Assembly: GCA_019232905.1 (NCBI GenBank)
Contig: JAFANA010000061.1
Coordinates: forward strand, 1 to 51,878
DNA length: 51,878 bases
Origin: Vulcanimicrobiota bacterium
Lineage (GTDB): Bacteria; Vulcanimicrobiota; Vulcanimicrobiia; Vulcanimicrobiales; Vulcanimicrobiaceae
Reading direction: 5' to 3'
Both the position numbers and the translations under genes were made by a program. How positions within the stretch are numbered: position 1 is the stretch's first letter; each line of letters starts with the position of its first letter. Shown here piece by piece: positions 34,101 to 41,733 of this stretch. The notes under the pieces were generated by a model. The model made no database searches. It saw nothing but the letters and a program-made list of their open reading frames with translations, and had not been told where the DNA came from.

Positions 34101-34442
34101 TTACGCCATCTCAACCATGCGCCGGCACGAATCCGCGCAAGTGCGGCACGTCTGTGCGCACGAGCGAAGCACCGTAATTCCGGTGCGATCGCACATCTCC
34201 GCGCACGCGGTGCAGATCTTCACGCAGACGCCACAGACGTCACGATGGTATGCCGAGGAAGTATCCATAAAATCGGCCGACGTTCCACAGATCTGGGAGC
34301 AATTAAGAAGCAGCTTCATATCGTCATCGTCGAGCGCGCCGACGACGTCCGGATGAACGATCATCGCTAAACAGACTTGATGGCATTCAGTGCAGTTGTG
34401 AAGACACTCCAACCGCATCTCTTCCGACATTGTCGTGGTCAT
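34101..34442 (-). CDS. Csp-like four-helix-bundle copper-binding protein
   Basis: From ATG 34442 (AAAGGTGG upstream) the product has 113 residues with 14 Cys on helical positions: LECLHNCTECHQVC, LNCSQICGTSADF, VCGVCVKICTACAEMCD and SCAQTCRTCADSC. This is the pattern of the copper storage protein family (DUF326), where Cys thiolates line the core of a four-helix bundle and hold many Cu(I) ions. There is no signal peptide, so it is the cytosolic Csp3-like type. The convergent His-rich neighbour suggests joint metal handling. Confidence 0.88.
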   Translation of the reverse strand: MTTTMSEEMRLECLHNCTECHQVCLAMIVHPDVVGALDDDDMKLLLNCSQICGTSADFMDTSSAYHRDVCGVCVKICTACAEMCDRTGITVLRSCAQTCRTCADSCRRMVEMA

Positions 34443-34507
34443 CGCGGCACCACCTTTCATATGCGGGGCTGCAAAAGATGATACAGTAAGTGCCGGAGGG
34501 CCGCTAC

Positions 34508-34777
34508 ATGGAAGCAACGTGGGAACCGCATGAAAAGCACGGGCGTCTGACGGCGCAAAGTGACTTGCCGGACAGCGTGTTCGCTTTCCCGGCGCAACGC
34601 AAAGAACCGCTCACCGACGCGCAGCACGTACGCAATGCGGTTGCGCGGTTCGATCAAGTGGAGGGCGTTTCGGACGCCGACCGCGAGCTTGCCTTTGCGA
34701 ATATCGAAAAAGCGGCTGCGTACTATGGCGTCAATTTGTCGGAGACGTCGTGGCACGACCTCGTTAGTGATCGATGA
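34508..34777 (+). CDS. Small DUF6582-like protein
   Basis: From ATG 34508, with GGAGGG 7 nt before, the product has 89 residues: KHGRLTAQSDLPDSVFAFP, QRKEPLTDAQHVRNAVARFD and DADRELAFANIEKAAAYYGV. I recognise this as the small cytosolic family often annotated DUF6582, found in actinobacteria and others, function unknown. It is divergent from the Csp-like gene (66 bp between starts), and its 3' end overlaps the next convergent gene by 14 bp. Confidence 0.8.
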   Translation: MEATWEPHEKHGRLTAQSDLPDSVFAFPAQRKEPLTDAQHVRNAVARFDQVEGVSDADRELAFANIEKAAAYYGVNLSETSWHDLVSDR

Positions 34778-34967
34778 AATCGGAAACTTCGTTCATCGTC
34801 GATTCGCGATGAACGGATTCCAATGCGAATCTGCGATGTTCTCCCGACTCCAGCTTCACGACCACTTCGTGCGGGTGCACTTCTTTTACCGTACCGCGCA
34901 ACCCCTCGCCGGGGATCGTGACGCGGTCTCCATCTTTTAACAACGAGTGCGACTTCTTTGACGGCAT
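34764..34967 (-). CDS. Small KOW/Tudor-like protein
   Basis: A 67-residue basic protein with an SH3-like beta-barrel pattern: LKDGDRVTIPGEGLRGTVKE, then VHPHEVVVKLESGEHRRFAL. Comparable small barrels bind nucleic acid or proteins. CGGAGG lies 9 nt before the start. The 3' end overlaps the convergent DUF6582-like gene. The family is not firmly identified. Confidence 0.7.
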   Translation of the reverse strand: MPSKKSHSLLKDGDRVTIPGEGLRGTVKEVHPHEVVVKLESGEHRRFALESVHRESTMNEVSDFIDH

Positions 34968-35097
34968 GCGAGGCAGCCTCCGTAGGGCCTTACTGTACCA
35001 TCACTCGCGCCTGAATAGACGCGAGGCGGCGCTCGCTTGCGAACCGATGGGAATGACCTTCTCGTTCCCTTTCTAGGGAATCTGTGGAGGTAACAAC

Positions 35098-36024
35098 GTG
35101 CAACGAATCATCGGCGTCCTCGCCGGCGCTCTCATCCCGCTCATAAGTTTGCCGCTTGCAGCCGCCGCTGCCGAGCACTCACGACCTGTCGACCGTTCGG
35201 CCGCTAGCGCGTACGCACCGCGTCCGGTTGCGCACGAGTACGCACGTCGGCCGGCCGTGCGAGAGTATGCACCGCGCCGGGTTGTACGCGAGTATGCACC
35301 GCGCCCGATTGTGCGCGAGTACGCGCCGCGTCCGGCCGAGCGCGAGCGGTTCGCGAAACTGCGCATGGCCCCGCGGTTCGAGCAGCAGCGGCGATCCGTG
35401 TTTGAACGGCGTTCCTATGCACCCCGTGCAGAGGTCCGCGAACGGTTCGAGCGACGGAATAACTTCGTTCGCTACTACTCGCCGAGATATTTCGCGGTGG
35501 AGCGCACGCCGCGCCGCGTCGTCTTCCATCGCTATATTCCGGAACGCGTGTTCGTAGCGCCGCCGGTCGAAATAGTGCGGACCTACGCCGCGGGGCCCAC
35601 GTACTACGACGGTGCGGCGTTACCGGTGAGCTACGTGTATAGCGGCTACATGCCGATCTACGGCTCGCAGCCGACGATCACGCCGATGTATTACAGCGCG
35701 CCCGTGGAGATGCCGTTGCCGATCGGATACGATCCGTATCCGCAAAATCCGTACGCGACGCAGTATCCGTATCCGAACCAATACGGCTACGGCGGTGCGC
35801 CGTTCGCAATCAACCCGTTCGGCAACGCGCAACTCCAGGGCATTGTCATCTCGAACACCGGCAACGGTATCGTCGTGCTCACGCCGGACCTGCAGCCCGT
35901 CTTCGTCAATACGGCGGTCGCGCAGCAAAACGGTTACGTGCAGGGCAATATCAGCCCGGGTAGTTTCGTGAACGTGTTCGGCTACAACACCGGCAACGAG
36001 TTCATCGCGACGGCGCTCGGCTAA
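35098..36024 (+). CDS. Secreted Tyr/Pro-rich protein with 9-residue tandem repeats
   Basis: GTG 35098 follows GGAGG by 7 nt. The 308-residue product has a signal peptide (VLAGALIPLISLPLAAAAA). Five 9-residue repeats of the type YAPRPxVRE follow at 39-83, then an Arg/Tyr-rich stretch (SYAPRAEVRERFERRNNFVR). A Tyr/Pro/Gly-rich middle comes next (about 180-240), with a C-terminal beta domain (GIVISNTGNGIVVLTPDLQP). The N-terminal half is strongly basic, suggesting contact with acidic polymers or the cell surface. No enzyme motif is seen. An unusually long 130-bp leader precedes it. Confidence 0.75.
   Translation: MQRIIGVLAGALIPLISLPLAAAAAEHSRPVDRSAASAYAPRPVAHEYARRPAVREYAPRRVVREYAPRPIVREYAPRPAERERFAKLRMAPRFEQQRRSVFERRSYAPRAEVRERFERRNNFVRYYSPRYFAVERTPRRVVFHRYIPERVFVAPPVEIVRTYAAGPTYYDGAALPVSYVYSGYMPIYGSQPTITPMYYSAPVEMPLPIGYDPYPQNPYATQYPYPNQYGYGGAPFAINPFGNAQLQGIVISNTGNGIVVLTPDLQPVFVNTAVAQQNGYVQGNISPGSFVNVFGYNTGNEFIATALG
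35212..35346 (+). repeat. 27-bp tandem repeat, five units, inside a secreted protein gene
   Basis: Five in-frame units encode YAPRPVAHE, YARRPAVRE, YAPRRVVRE, YAPRPIVRE and YAPRPAERE. Nucleotide identity is highest for units 3 and 4, which points to recent slippage or gene conversion. Copy number may vary between strains. Confidence 0.85.
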
Positions 36025-36044
36025 ACGCGTGATAGGATGGGGCG

Positions 36045-37304
36045 GTGAATGCCGCCCCGTCGATCGACGACCTTCTCACACGCGTGCCGGAACTCGGTGG
36101 ATACACCGTCGCGCCGGCCGCGCTTTCGCCGTTACCGCAGATGCGTGCGATCGAGCGCGTTTTACGCGCGTCCATCGAGTCGTCACCGGAAGATGCGCGC
36201 GGCTACGCGATGCTGGGAAATCTACTGACACGGCAATCGCTCTATCTTCAGGCACGTGACGCCTATACGCACGCGATCGAAATCGATGCCGGGTTCGCTG
36301 CTGCATATCTCGCTGCAGCCGAACTCTCGAGCATCGTGCGCGACGATGAAGCAGCGCGTACTTACCTATCGCGCGCGCTCGCGATCCGTCGGCGGTTCGA
36401 CGATCCGATGCCGGTTGGTGACCGAACGCCGGTCCTGATGCTGCTCAAGGATGCCCCGTATGCGGTGAACGCGCCGCTCGAGGTCCTGCTCGACCGAAAC
36501 CGTGTTGCATTGCACAAGCTCTACGTCGGCGAAGAACCGCGCGAAACGCTGCCGGATCATGCCGTCGCCTTCGTTGCGTTCGGCTACGCTCCGGGCGATG
36601 AACGCGCTGTCGCGAACGCGTCGAAAATCGCCGCCCTTAGCGCTCGCACCATCAACGCGCCGCAGATCCTCGATCGCAGCTCGAGAGCCCATTTGGCTGC
36701 AACGCTTGCCGGGATTGAGGGCGTTGCGGTTGCGACCGTACAGGCAGTCGATGCGAAGGATCTCGCTAATATCGAGCTTCCCGCGATCATTCGCCCGATC
36801 GATTCCCATGCGGGCCATGGACTTGCGCACGTTCGAACAAAGACGGAACTCGAGCTGCACGTCCAGGGGTTTCCGTCGCGGCGGTACGCGGTTTCTTCTT
36901 TCGTTGACTACCGGTCTCCCGACGGCTACTACCGCAAGTATCGAATCATCGTCGTAGACGGGATGGCTTTTCCGTACCATCTCGCCGTCTCACCACGGTG
37001 GATCGTCCACTATCAATCAAGTCCGATGGAAGAGCATGAATGGATGCGATTAGAGGAGGAGCGATTTTTAGCAGATCCGGCGAGCGTTTTCCCGCAATGG
37101 GTTAGTATTGCGCAGTTGATTGCGCGCCGGACAAAGCTGGAATATGTCGGCCTCGACGTCGCGCGCTTACCGGACGGTACGATGCTGGTTTTCGAGGCCG
37201 ACCCCGCAATGCTCGTGCACGACGAAGACGAAACCGGCCCGTTTAGTTTCAAACGTCCTTATGTTGATGCCATCCGGCAAGCCGTGCACCGCGCTTTAAC
37301 TTAG
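36045..37304 (+). CDS. TPR protein with C-terminal ATP-grasp-like domain
   Basis: GTG 36045, 419 residues. The N-terminal third is TPR-like: ARGYAMLGNLLTRQSLYLQA with RDAYTHAIEIDAGFAAAYLA. The rest follows the RimK/ATP-grasp pattern: INAPQILDRSSRAHLAATLA, a lid-type strand LPAIIRPIDSHAGHGLAHV, SSFVDYRSPDGYYRKYRIIV, and the metal site LPDGTMLVFEADPAML, where Glu and Asp replace the usual E-x-N. Such enzymes ligate carboxylates to amines, but the EAD change leaves activity uncertain. Related TPR-RimK proteins occur in proteobacteria. It overlaps the convergent hydrolase by 4 bp. Confidence 0.75.
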   Translation: MNAAPSIDDLLTRVPELGGYTVAPAALSPLPQMRAIERVLRASIESSPEDARGYAMLGNLLTRQSLYLQARDAYTHAIEIDAGFAAAYLAAAELSSIVRDDEAARTYLSRALAIRRRFDDPMPVGDRTPVLMLLKDAPYAVNAPLEVLLDRNRVALHKLYVGEEPRETLPDHAVAFVAFGYAPGDERAVANASKIAALSARTINAPQILDRSSRAHLAATLAGIEGVAVATVQAVDAKDLANIELPAIIRPIDSHAGHGLAHVRTKTELELHVQGFPSRRYAVSSFVDYRSPDGYYRKYRIIVVDGMAFPYHLAVSPRWIVHYQSSPMEEHEWMRLEEERFLADPASVFPQWVSIAQLIARRTKLEYVGLDVARLPDGTMLVFEADPAMLVHDEDETGPFSFKRPYVDAIRQAVHRALT

Positions 37305-38029
37305 GGCAGCGCTCCGTAGGACGCCAGAAACTCTTTGAGCATCGCCCATGCTTGCCGCGACGCGATCGGATTGTAGCTCGCGCGTTGATCGCAGAAGAAC
37401 CCATGATCGGCTTGGCTAAACACGACTTGCTCGTGTGTTGCGTTTGCTTCGGTCAACGCATCGGCCACCGCGCGATACTGCTCGGGCGCAATGTGCTGGT
37501 CGAGACCGCCCCAGAACATGAGAATCGGTCCGCGTTGCGCGGAGGCAAGCGGAAGAAGATCCGGCGCGATGCCTCCGCCGTAAAACGAAATCGCGGCGCG
37601 CAGCCGGGTACGCGAGTTTGCGACGTACGCAACGCGGCCGCCCATACAGAATCCGACGGCAGCCATCTCTTCCGGATCGACGCCTCCGTCGTCGGCGAGC
37701 CAGCTGAACGTCGCATCGATGTCGGCCTCCAAACCTTCGCGCGTCATCTTCGTTATATGCTCGCGCACGGCTTCCATGTCCCCATAATTTGCGGTAAATC
37801 CCGATGGCGCGCTTCGATGAAAGAGTTCCGGCGCAATTGCAACCATACCGAGCGCCGCAAAACGCTTCGTCACATCGCAAATGTAGTCGTTGACGCCGTA
37901 GGCCTCTTGAAAGACGACGACTGCCGGCGCGCTCTTTGCATCATCGCCGGGGCGTGCAACGTAAGCGTTCATGGCCGTGCCGTCGGAGACCGGCACGGTG
38001 ACGAATTCTGTGCGAGCTGCAGCTGTCAT
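37301..38029 (-). CDS. Dienelactone hydrolase family protein
   Basis: A 242-residue alpha/beta hydrolase. The nucleophile elbow is GFCMGGRVA with Cys as in carboxymethylenebutenolidase. VVVFQEAYGVNDYICDVTKR holds the oxyanion strand and the conserved Glu, and the acid and base lie in FWGGLDQHI and SQADHGFFC. DLH opens dienelactones in aromatic degradation, but many family members act on other esters. There is no signal peptide. It stands alone between convergent and divergent neighbours. Confidence 0.88.
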   Translation of the reverse strand: MTAAARTEFVTVPVSDGTAMNAYVARPGDDAKSAPAVVVFQEAYGVNDYICDVTKRFAALGMVAIAPELFHRSAPSGFTANYGDMEAVREHITKMTREGLEADIDATFSWLADDGGVDPEEMAAVGFCMGGRVAYVANSRTRLRAAISFYGGGIAPDLLPLASAQRGPILMFWGGLDQHIAPEQYRAVADALTEANATHEQVVFSQADHGFFCDQRASYNPIASRQAWAMLKEFLASYGALP

Positions 38030-38133
38030 GGAAAACGATTTTACGGCGGCACGATTCGCGCATCCCTCGCGGCTTGCCGTCGCTTGCCGCGCCTAGGAAG
38101 GACGGCCGCTTCGCGAAGCCGCAGAAGCCAAGC

Positions 38134-38493
38134 ATGAGCGTCGTTCTCGAAATTCATTTGGTCGTCGCGTTTTTGCTCGCGCTGTGCGCGATCATCTTCA
38201 GCTGGAACCAGCAGGGACGCCGGGTTGTCAATGCGGTCGCCGCGTTGCAATTTATCGTCGGTCTCGTCGTTGCGGGAATGCTGGGGGCATCGCACGTTCC
38301 GCTGCCGCCGCAGGTGTGGCTGCACATTATCGCCGCGCTCCTCATCTTGGCGTGCTACGGCATGGCGATGCGCTTCGGCAAACGCGCAGGAGGGAGCGGC
38401 ACTGCAATGGCCTTCTCGGTCGCGGGCCTGCTCCTTGTGCTCTACAACATCTATCTCGGGTGGACGATGGCCGGAGGGGTCAACAAGCTGTGA
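38134..38493 (+). CDS. Small four-helix membrane protein
   Basis: From ATG 38134 the product has 119 residues with four hydrophobic helices (EIHLVVAFLLALCAIIFSW; VAALQFIVGLVVAGMLGA; WLHIIAALLILACYGMAMRF; AFSVAGLLLVLYNIYLGW). No family is recognised with certainty. The TGA overlaps the GTG of the GerM gene, so it heads a coupled run of four genes for the cell envelope. The upstream in-frame ATG at 38074 is possible, but the added residues are not membrane-like. Confidence 0.75.
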   Translation: MSVVLEIHLVVAFLLALCAIIFSWNQQGRRVVNAVAALQFIVGLVVAGMLGASHVPLPPQVWLHIIAALLILACYGMAMRFGKRAGGSGTAMAFSVAGLLLVLYNIYLGWTMAGGVNKL

Positions 38494-39011
38494 AGGCTTC
38501 CCGCGCGCTACTCCTGCTCCTTATTTTGATCGTCGTCGCAGCCGGCGCGTGGTTCGCGCTGCGGCCGCATGGCCCGGCGACCGGCGGCAACGTGACCGTC
38601 TATTATACGAAGCTGGACGGGTCGAGCTTAGGCACGTGGACCGTTTCCTTGCGCGCGCAGCAACCCGGTGAAAGTGCAACGGAGCATCTTCACAACGTGG
38701 CGCTCTACGCCGCGGTCCAATCCGTTGCGGGTCCGCCGAGCGAAGTCCAGGCCGTTCGTTTCCCGCCTGGAACGCACGTGCTGAACGTTCTCGTTAATGG
38801 AACGACGGCAACGGTCGATCTTTCAAAAGAAGTGACCGCATCGGGCGGCGGATCGTTCGCGGAAAACGGCGAGTTCAAAGGTCTCGTCTATACGCTAACG
38901 GGAATTCCACCCATCAATGCGGTCCAGATTACGATCGAGGGCCGAAAAGTGGATACGCTCCCGGGGGGTCACCTTGAACTCGACACGCCGCTTCGTCGTT
39001 CGGACTGGTAG
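38490..39011 (+). CDS. GerMN-domain protein, membrane-anchored
   Basis: GTG 38490 overlaps the preceding stop (GTGA). The 173-residue product has an N-terminal membrane anchor (LLLLLILIVVAAGAWFALR) and a GerMN domain: NVTVYYTKLDGSSLGTWTVS, PSEVQAVRFPPGTHVLNVLV and TATVDLSKEVTASGGGSFAE. GerMN occurs in spore and envelope proteins of Firmicutes and in lipoproteins such as LpqB, always at the outer side of the membrane. In Bacillus gerM lies beside racE (glutamate racemase), echoed here by murI two genes downstream. It overlaps the amidase start by 38 bp. Confidence 0.85.
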   Translation: MKASRALLLLLILIVVAAGAWFALRPHGPATGGNVTVYYTKLDGSSLGTWTVSLRAQQPGESATEHLHNVALYAAVQSVAGPPSEVQAVRFPPGTHVLNVLVNGTTATVDLSKEVTASGGGSFAENGEFKGLVYTLTGIPPINAVQITIEGRKVDTLPGGHLELDTPLRRSDW

Positions 39012-40926
39012 CGCGGTCGCGCTGCTCGTCTTGCTCGCCACTGGATTCGTGCGAGCCGATAGCGCCTCTTACACCTTCGCAAACCAAACGCTGACCTTCA
39101 ATCACTTGATGCGCACGGCGGCCGGTACAGCCGTCGGCGTCGACGATCCGGGATTCCGCGGTCTCTTGAAGTCGCTTGGCGCAACGCTCACCTGGCACCC
39201 AGGTGAGCGTTACGTTTTGATTGCGACGCCGCAACCGCTCGTCCTCAACTTTGCGATCGGCCAGAAACGGTACGACATGGGCTTGCTCTCGGGCACGGCG
39301 GCGTTCGCGCCGTTCGTTCAAGGCAACGAAGCCTTTCTTCCGTTCGAGGATCTGATCCGCGCGCTATCGCTCGCCGAAAAGAACGATGGCGGAACGACCG
39401 TGCTGCAGCCGCAGCTTACTTCCGTCGACGTGCAAGGTTCGGGCACGCAAGCGATCGTCGTGGCGCATGCGGCCGTCGCGCTGCATCCGCGCGTGCTGAG
39501 CGAAGCGCCGGATCGCGTCGTGTATGAGTTCGACGGTGTCGCGTCGTCGATCGACGGGACGCGCGACGTGAATGCAGGCGGGATTCGCTCGATGCAGATC
39601 GCAACGAGCGGTTCCGTACGCGATCCGCATGCAACGCTCGTTCTGAACGTCGCGCCGAACACGCGCCACGATGTTCCGCACAGTAACAGCGGCGATTTCG
39701 AAGTAGGATTCGGCGCGAACGGCGGTGCGCCGCCCCTAGTCGCCACGACGTCGGCGGCCAACGTCGTTCCGCCGGTTCAAACGGCGCCGGCGCAGACGCA
39801 GAATACTGCGCCGACGACGGCGCCGGTTACGCCTGCGCCGATCGATAACTCTTCCGGCGGTGCGAACGTTACCGGCATTTCGGTGCAGCAAACGGGAGGC
39901 GGTACGACGGTCACGATCGCTGTCGCGGGCAACGCGCCCTACGAATGGCACCGCCTTCGTGAACCGGACAACCGCTTTTGGATCGATATCAAGAATGCGC
40001 AACTGCAAAGCGGGGCGCGCGACGAGGCGGAAGCCGATCCACTGACCGCGATGCGCGCGCGACAAGTCGACCCGCAAACCGTGCGCGTCGCACTCTCGCT
40101 GAGCGGACCGAACGAACTTTCCGTCTCTCCCTCCGCGACGGGCATCGTCATCAGCATCGGCAACAACACGGTCGCCGACGAAGTGCGCAGCGGAACCGGA
40201 AGCATCGGTTCGGTCGTATCGGCGAATGAGCCGCAGACGCTCGTTACGCCCGTGCCGCCCGAAGATTACGGACAACAGAGCGCGGGAGCGACGATCGACT
40301 ACTCGCCGTGGAAATTCGGCGGCGGCGGCAGCTACGTGCCGACGAATCCAAAGCTTATTGTCATCGATCCGGGACACGGTGGAAGCGACCGTGGTGCAAT
40401 TCGCAACGGCCTTTCTGAAGCTGACGTAAATCTCGACATGGCGAAACGGCTGCGTGCGGTATTGATTGCGCGAGGTTGGCAGGTCCAAATGACACACACC
40501 ACCGATGTCGACGTCTATCAGCCGAACGATAGTGCGCGAGATGAACTTCAGGCGCGCGACGATATCGCCAATCACTCGGGCGCGCGCATGTTCATCAGTA
40601 TCCATGCGAACAGTTTCATCAACAGCGGTCCGAGCGGAACGACGACCTATTACTCCAAACCAATCGACATTGCGCTCGCTGACGCGATCGATCATAATCT
40701 CGTACCGCTGCTCGGAACGAAAGATGACGGCGTGATCAAAGCGCGCTACTACGTGACGCTCCACGCGAGTATGCCTGCGGTGCTTATCGAGACAGCGTTT
40801 CTTTCGAATCCCGATGACTTCGCGAAACTCGACTCACCGGAGTGGCGGCAAAAAGTCGCCCAAGGCATCGCCGACGGCGTCGATCGTTACGCCGCGCAGT
40901 ATCCCGTTTCGGGCAACGCGCAGTGA
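38974..40926 (+). CDS. N-acetylmuramoyl-L-alanine amidase with AMIN domain
   Basis: TTG 38974, preceded by GGGGGG at 5 nt, gives 650 residues with a signal peptide (TGSAVALLVLLATGFVRADS). This start fits the signal better than ATG 38917. A copper-amine-oxidase-N-like/AMIN region with two beta modules follows (about 20-230 and 300-420), with a Thr/Pro/Gln linker between. The Amidase_3 domain ends the protein: LIVIDPGHGGSDRGAIRNGL (His and acidic zinc ligands), MFISIHANSF and VLIETAFLSNPDD. It cleaves the lactyl-peptide bond of peptidoglycan, probably at division. Confidence 0.92.
   Translation: MNSTRRFVVRTGSAVALLVLLATGFVRADSASYTFANQTLTFNHLMRTAAGTAVGVDDPGFRGLLKSLGATLTWHPGERYVLIATPQPLVLNFAIGQKRYDMGLLSGTAAFAPFVQGNEAFLPFEDLIRALSLAEKNDGGTTVLQPQLTSVDVQGSGTQAIVVAHAAVALHPRVLSEAPDRVVYEFDGVASSIDGTRDVNAGGIRSMQIATSGSVRDPHATLVLNVAPNTRHDVPHSNSGDFEVGFGANGGAPPLVATTSAANVVPPVQTAPAQTQNTAPTTAPVTPAPIDNSSGGANVTGISVQQTGGGTTVTIAVAGNAPYEWHRLREPDNRFWIDIKNAQLQSGARDEAEADPLTAMRARQVDPQTVRVALSLSGPNELSVSPSATGIVISIGNNTVADEVRSGTGSIGSVVSANEPQTLVTPVPPEDYGQQSAGATIDYSPWKFGGGGSYVPTNPKLIVIDPGHGGSDRGAIRNGLSEADVNLDMAKRLRAVLIARGWQVQMTHTTDVDVYQPNDSARDELQARDDIANHSGARMFISIHANSFINSGPSGTTTYYSKPIDIALADAIDHNLVPLLGTKDDGVIKARYYVTLHASMPAVLIETAFLSNPDDFAKLDSPEWRQKVAQGIADGVDRYAAQYPVSGNAQ
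39183..39211. repeat. 13-bp perfect inverted repeat within the amidase gene
   Basis: AACGCTCACCTGG and CCAGGTGAGCGTT are separated by CAC, making a 13-bp perfect hairpin inside the coding sequence, near the 5' end of the amidase. It may slow translation or mark a regulatory site. Chance cannot be excluded, but this length is uncommon in coding DNA. Confidence 0.6.
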
Positions 40927-41708
40927 TCGGCATTTTTGACTCGGGGCTCGGCGGACTGACCGTTGTCCGCCGGGTCCGCGAACGTTTGCCCAAATCGGAT
41001 ATTGTCTACCTCGCGGACCAAGCGCATCTTCCGTACGGCGAGCGTACCAACGACGAATTGTTTACGTTGCTCGAAGCGAACCTCGCGTGGCTCGATTCGC
41101 AAGCGCCCGACGCAATCGTCATGGGCTGCAACACGTCGTGCGCGATTGCCGACGCTTACGGCTGGCCTCCGACAAATGCAGAAGTCTTCGATCTGCTCGA
41201 TTCCGCGACGATCGCGTTGCAACACGCCGGCGCGCGGCGCATCGGCATCGTTGCGACGTCGGCGACGGTGCGCAGCGGTGCGTACGGGAGGCGTATCCGC
41301 AACGCGATTCCCGAGAGCGAAGTCTGGGAAGTGCCGGCGCCCTTGCTCGTGCCGCTCGTAGAAGCGGGCAACATCGACGGAGCGGAGCCTCTTGAAGCGG
41401 TGACCGAAGTCTGCACGCAGCTGCCCGGCGATCTCGATGCCGTTGTTTTGGCATGCACGCATTATCCCGTCCTCGACGCGCATTTCGCCGCAGTGCTCGG
41501 CGAGCGCGTGTTGCGGATCGATCCGGCGATCGTTCAAGCCGAGCGCGTTGCAGAGTTTCTCGCACGCAACCACGTTCCGCCCGAAGCGGGAACCGCGCGT
41601 TACGTGACAAACGCTGAACTGAGCCGGTTCCACGAGAACGTCGCGCGCATCACCGGAGAACCTCATCCGCTGACCGAAACGCTCTCGGCCGAACCTCTTT
41701 CATCTTAG
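40923..41708 (+). CDS. murI: Glutamate racemase
   Basis: GTG 40923 overlaps the amidase stop (GTGA). The 261-residue enzyme starts IGIFDSGLGGLTVVRRVRE with the catalytic-site DSGLGG. The two catalytic Cys lie in IVMGCNTSCAIA and VLACTHYPVL. YLADQAHLPYGERT is also family-typical. It makes D-glutamate for peptidoglycan without cofactor. Longer starts inside the amidase gene add no MurI sequence. Confidence 0.95.
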   Translation: MIGIFDSGLGGLTVVRRVRERLPKSDIVYLADQAHLPYGERTNDELFTLLEANLAWLDSQAPDAIVMGCNTSCAIADAYGWPPTNAEVFDLLDSATIALQHAGARRIGIVATSATVRSGAYGRRIRNAIPESEVWEVPAPLLVPLVEAGNIDGAEPLEAVTEVCTQLPGDLDAVVLACTHYPVLDAHFAAVLGERVLRIDPAIVQAERVAEFLARNHVPPEAGTARYVTNAELSRFHENVARITGEPHPLTETLSAEPLSS

Positions 41709-41733
41709 TTAAGCCGCTCGAAGGGTATTTACC

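Noticed and set aside
35212-35346. CRISPR-like array
   Set aside because: Repeats are contiguous 27-bp in-frame units without spacers and encode protein repeats; no cas genes are present.
39736-40764. 342-residue open frame opposite the amidase gene
   Set aside because: Arg-rich shadow of a gene with clear catalytic motifs on the other strand.
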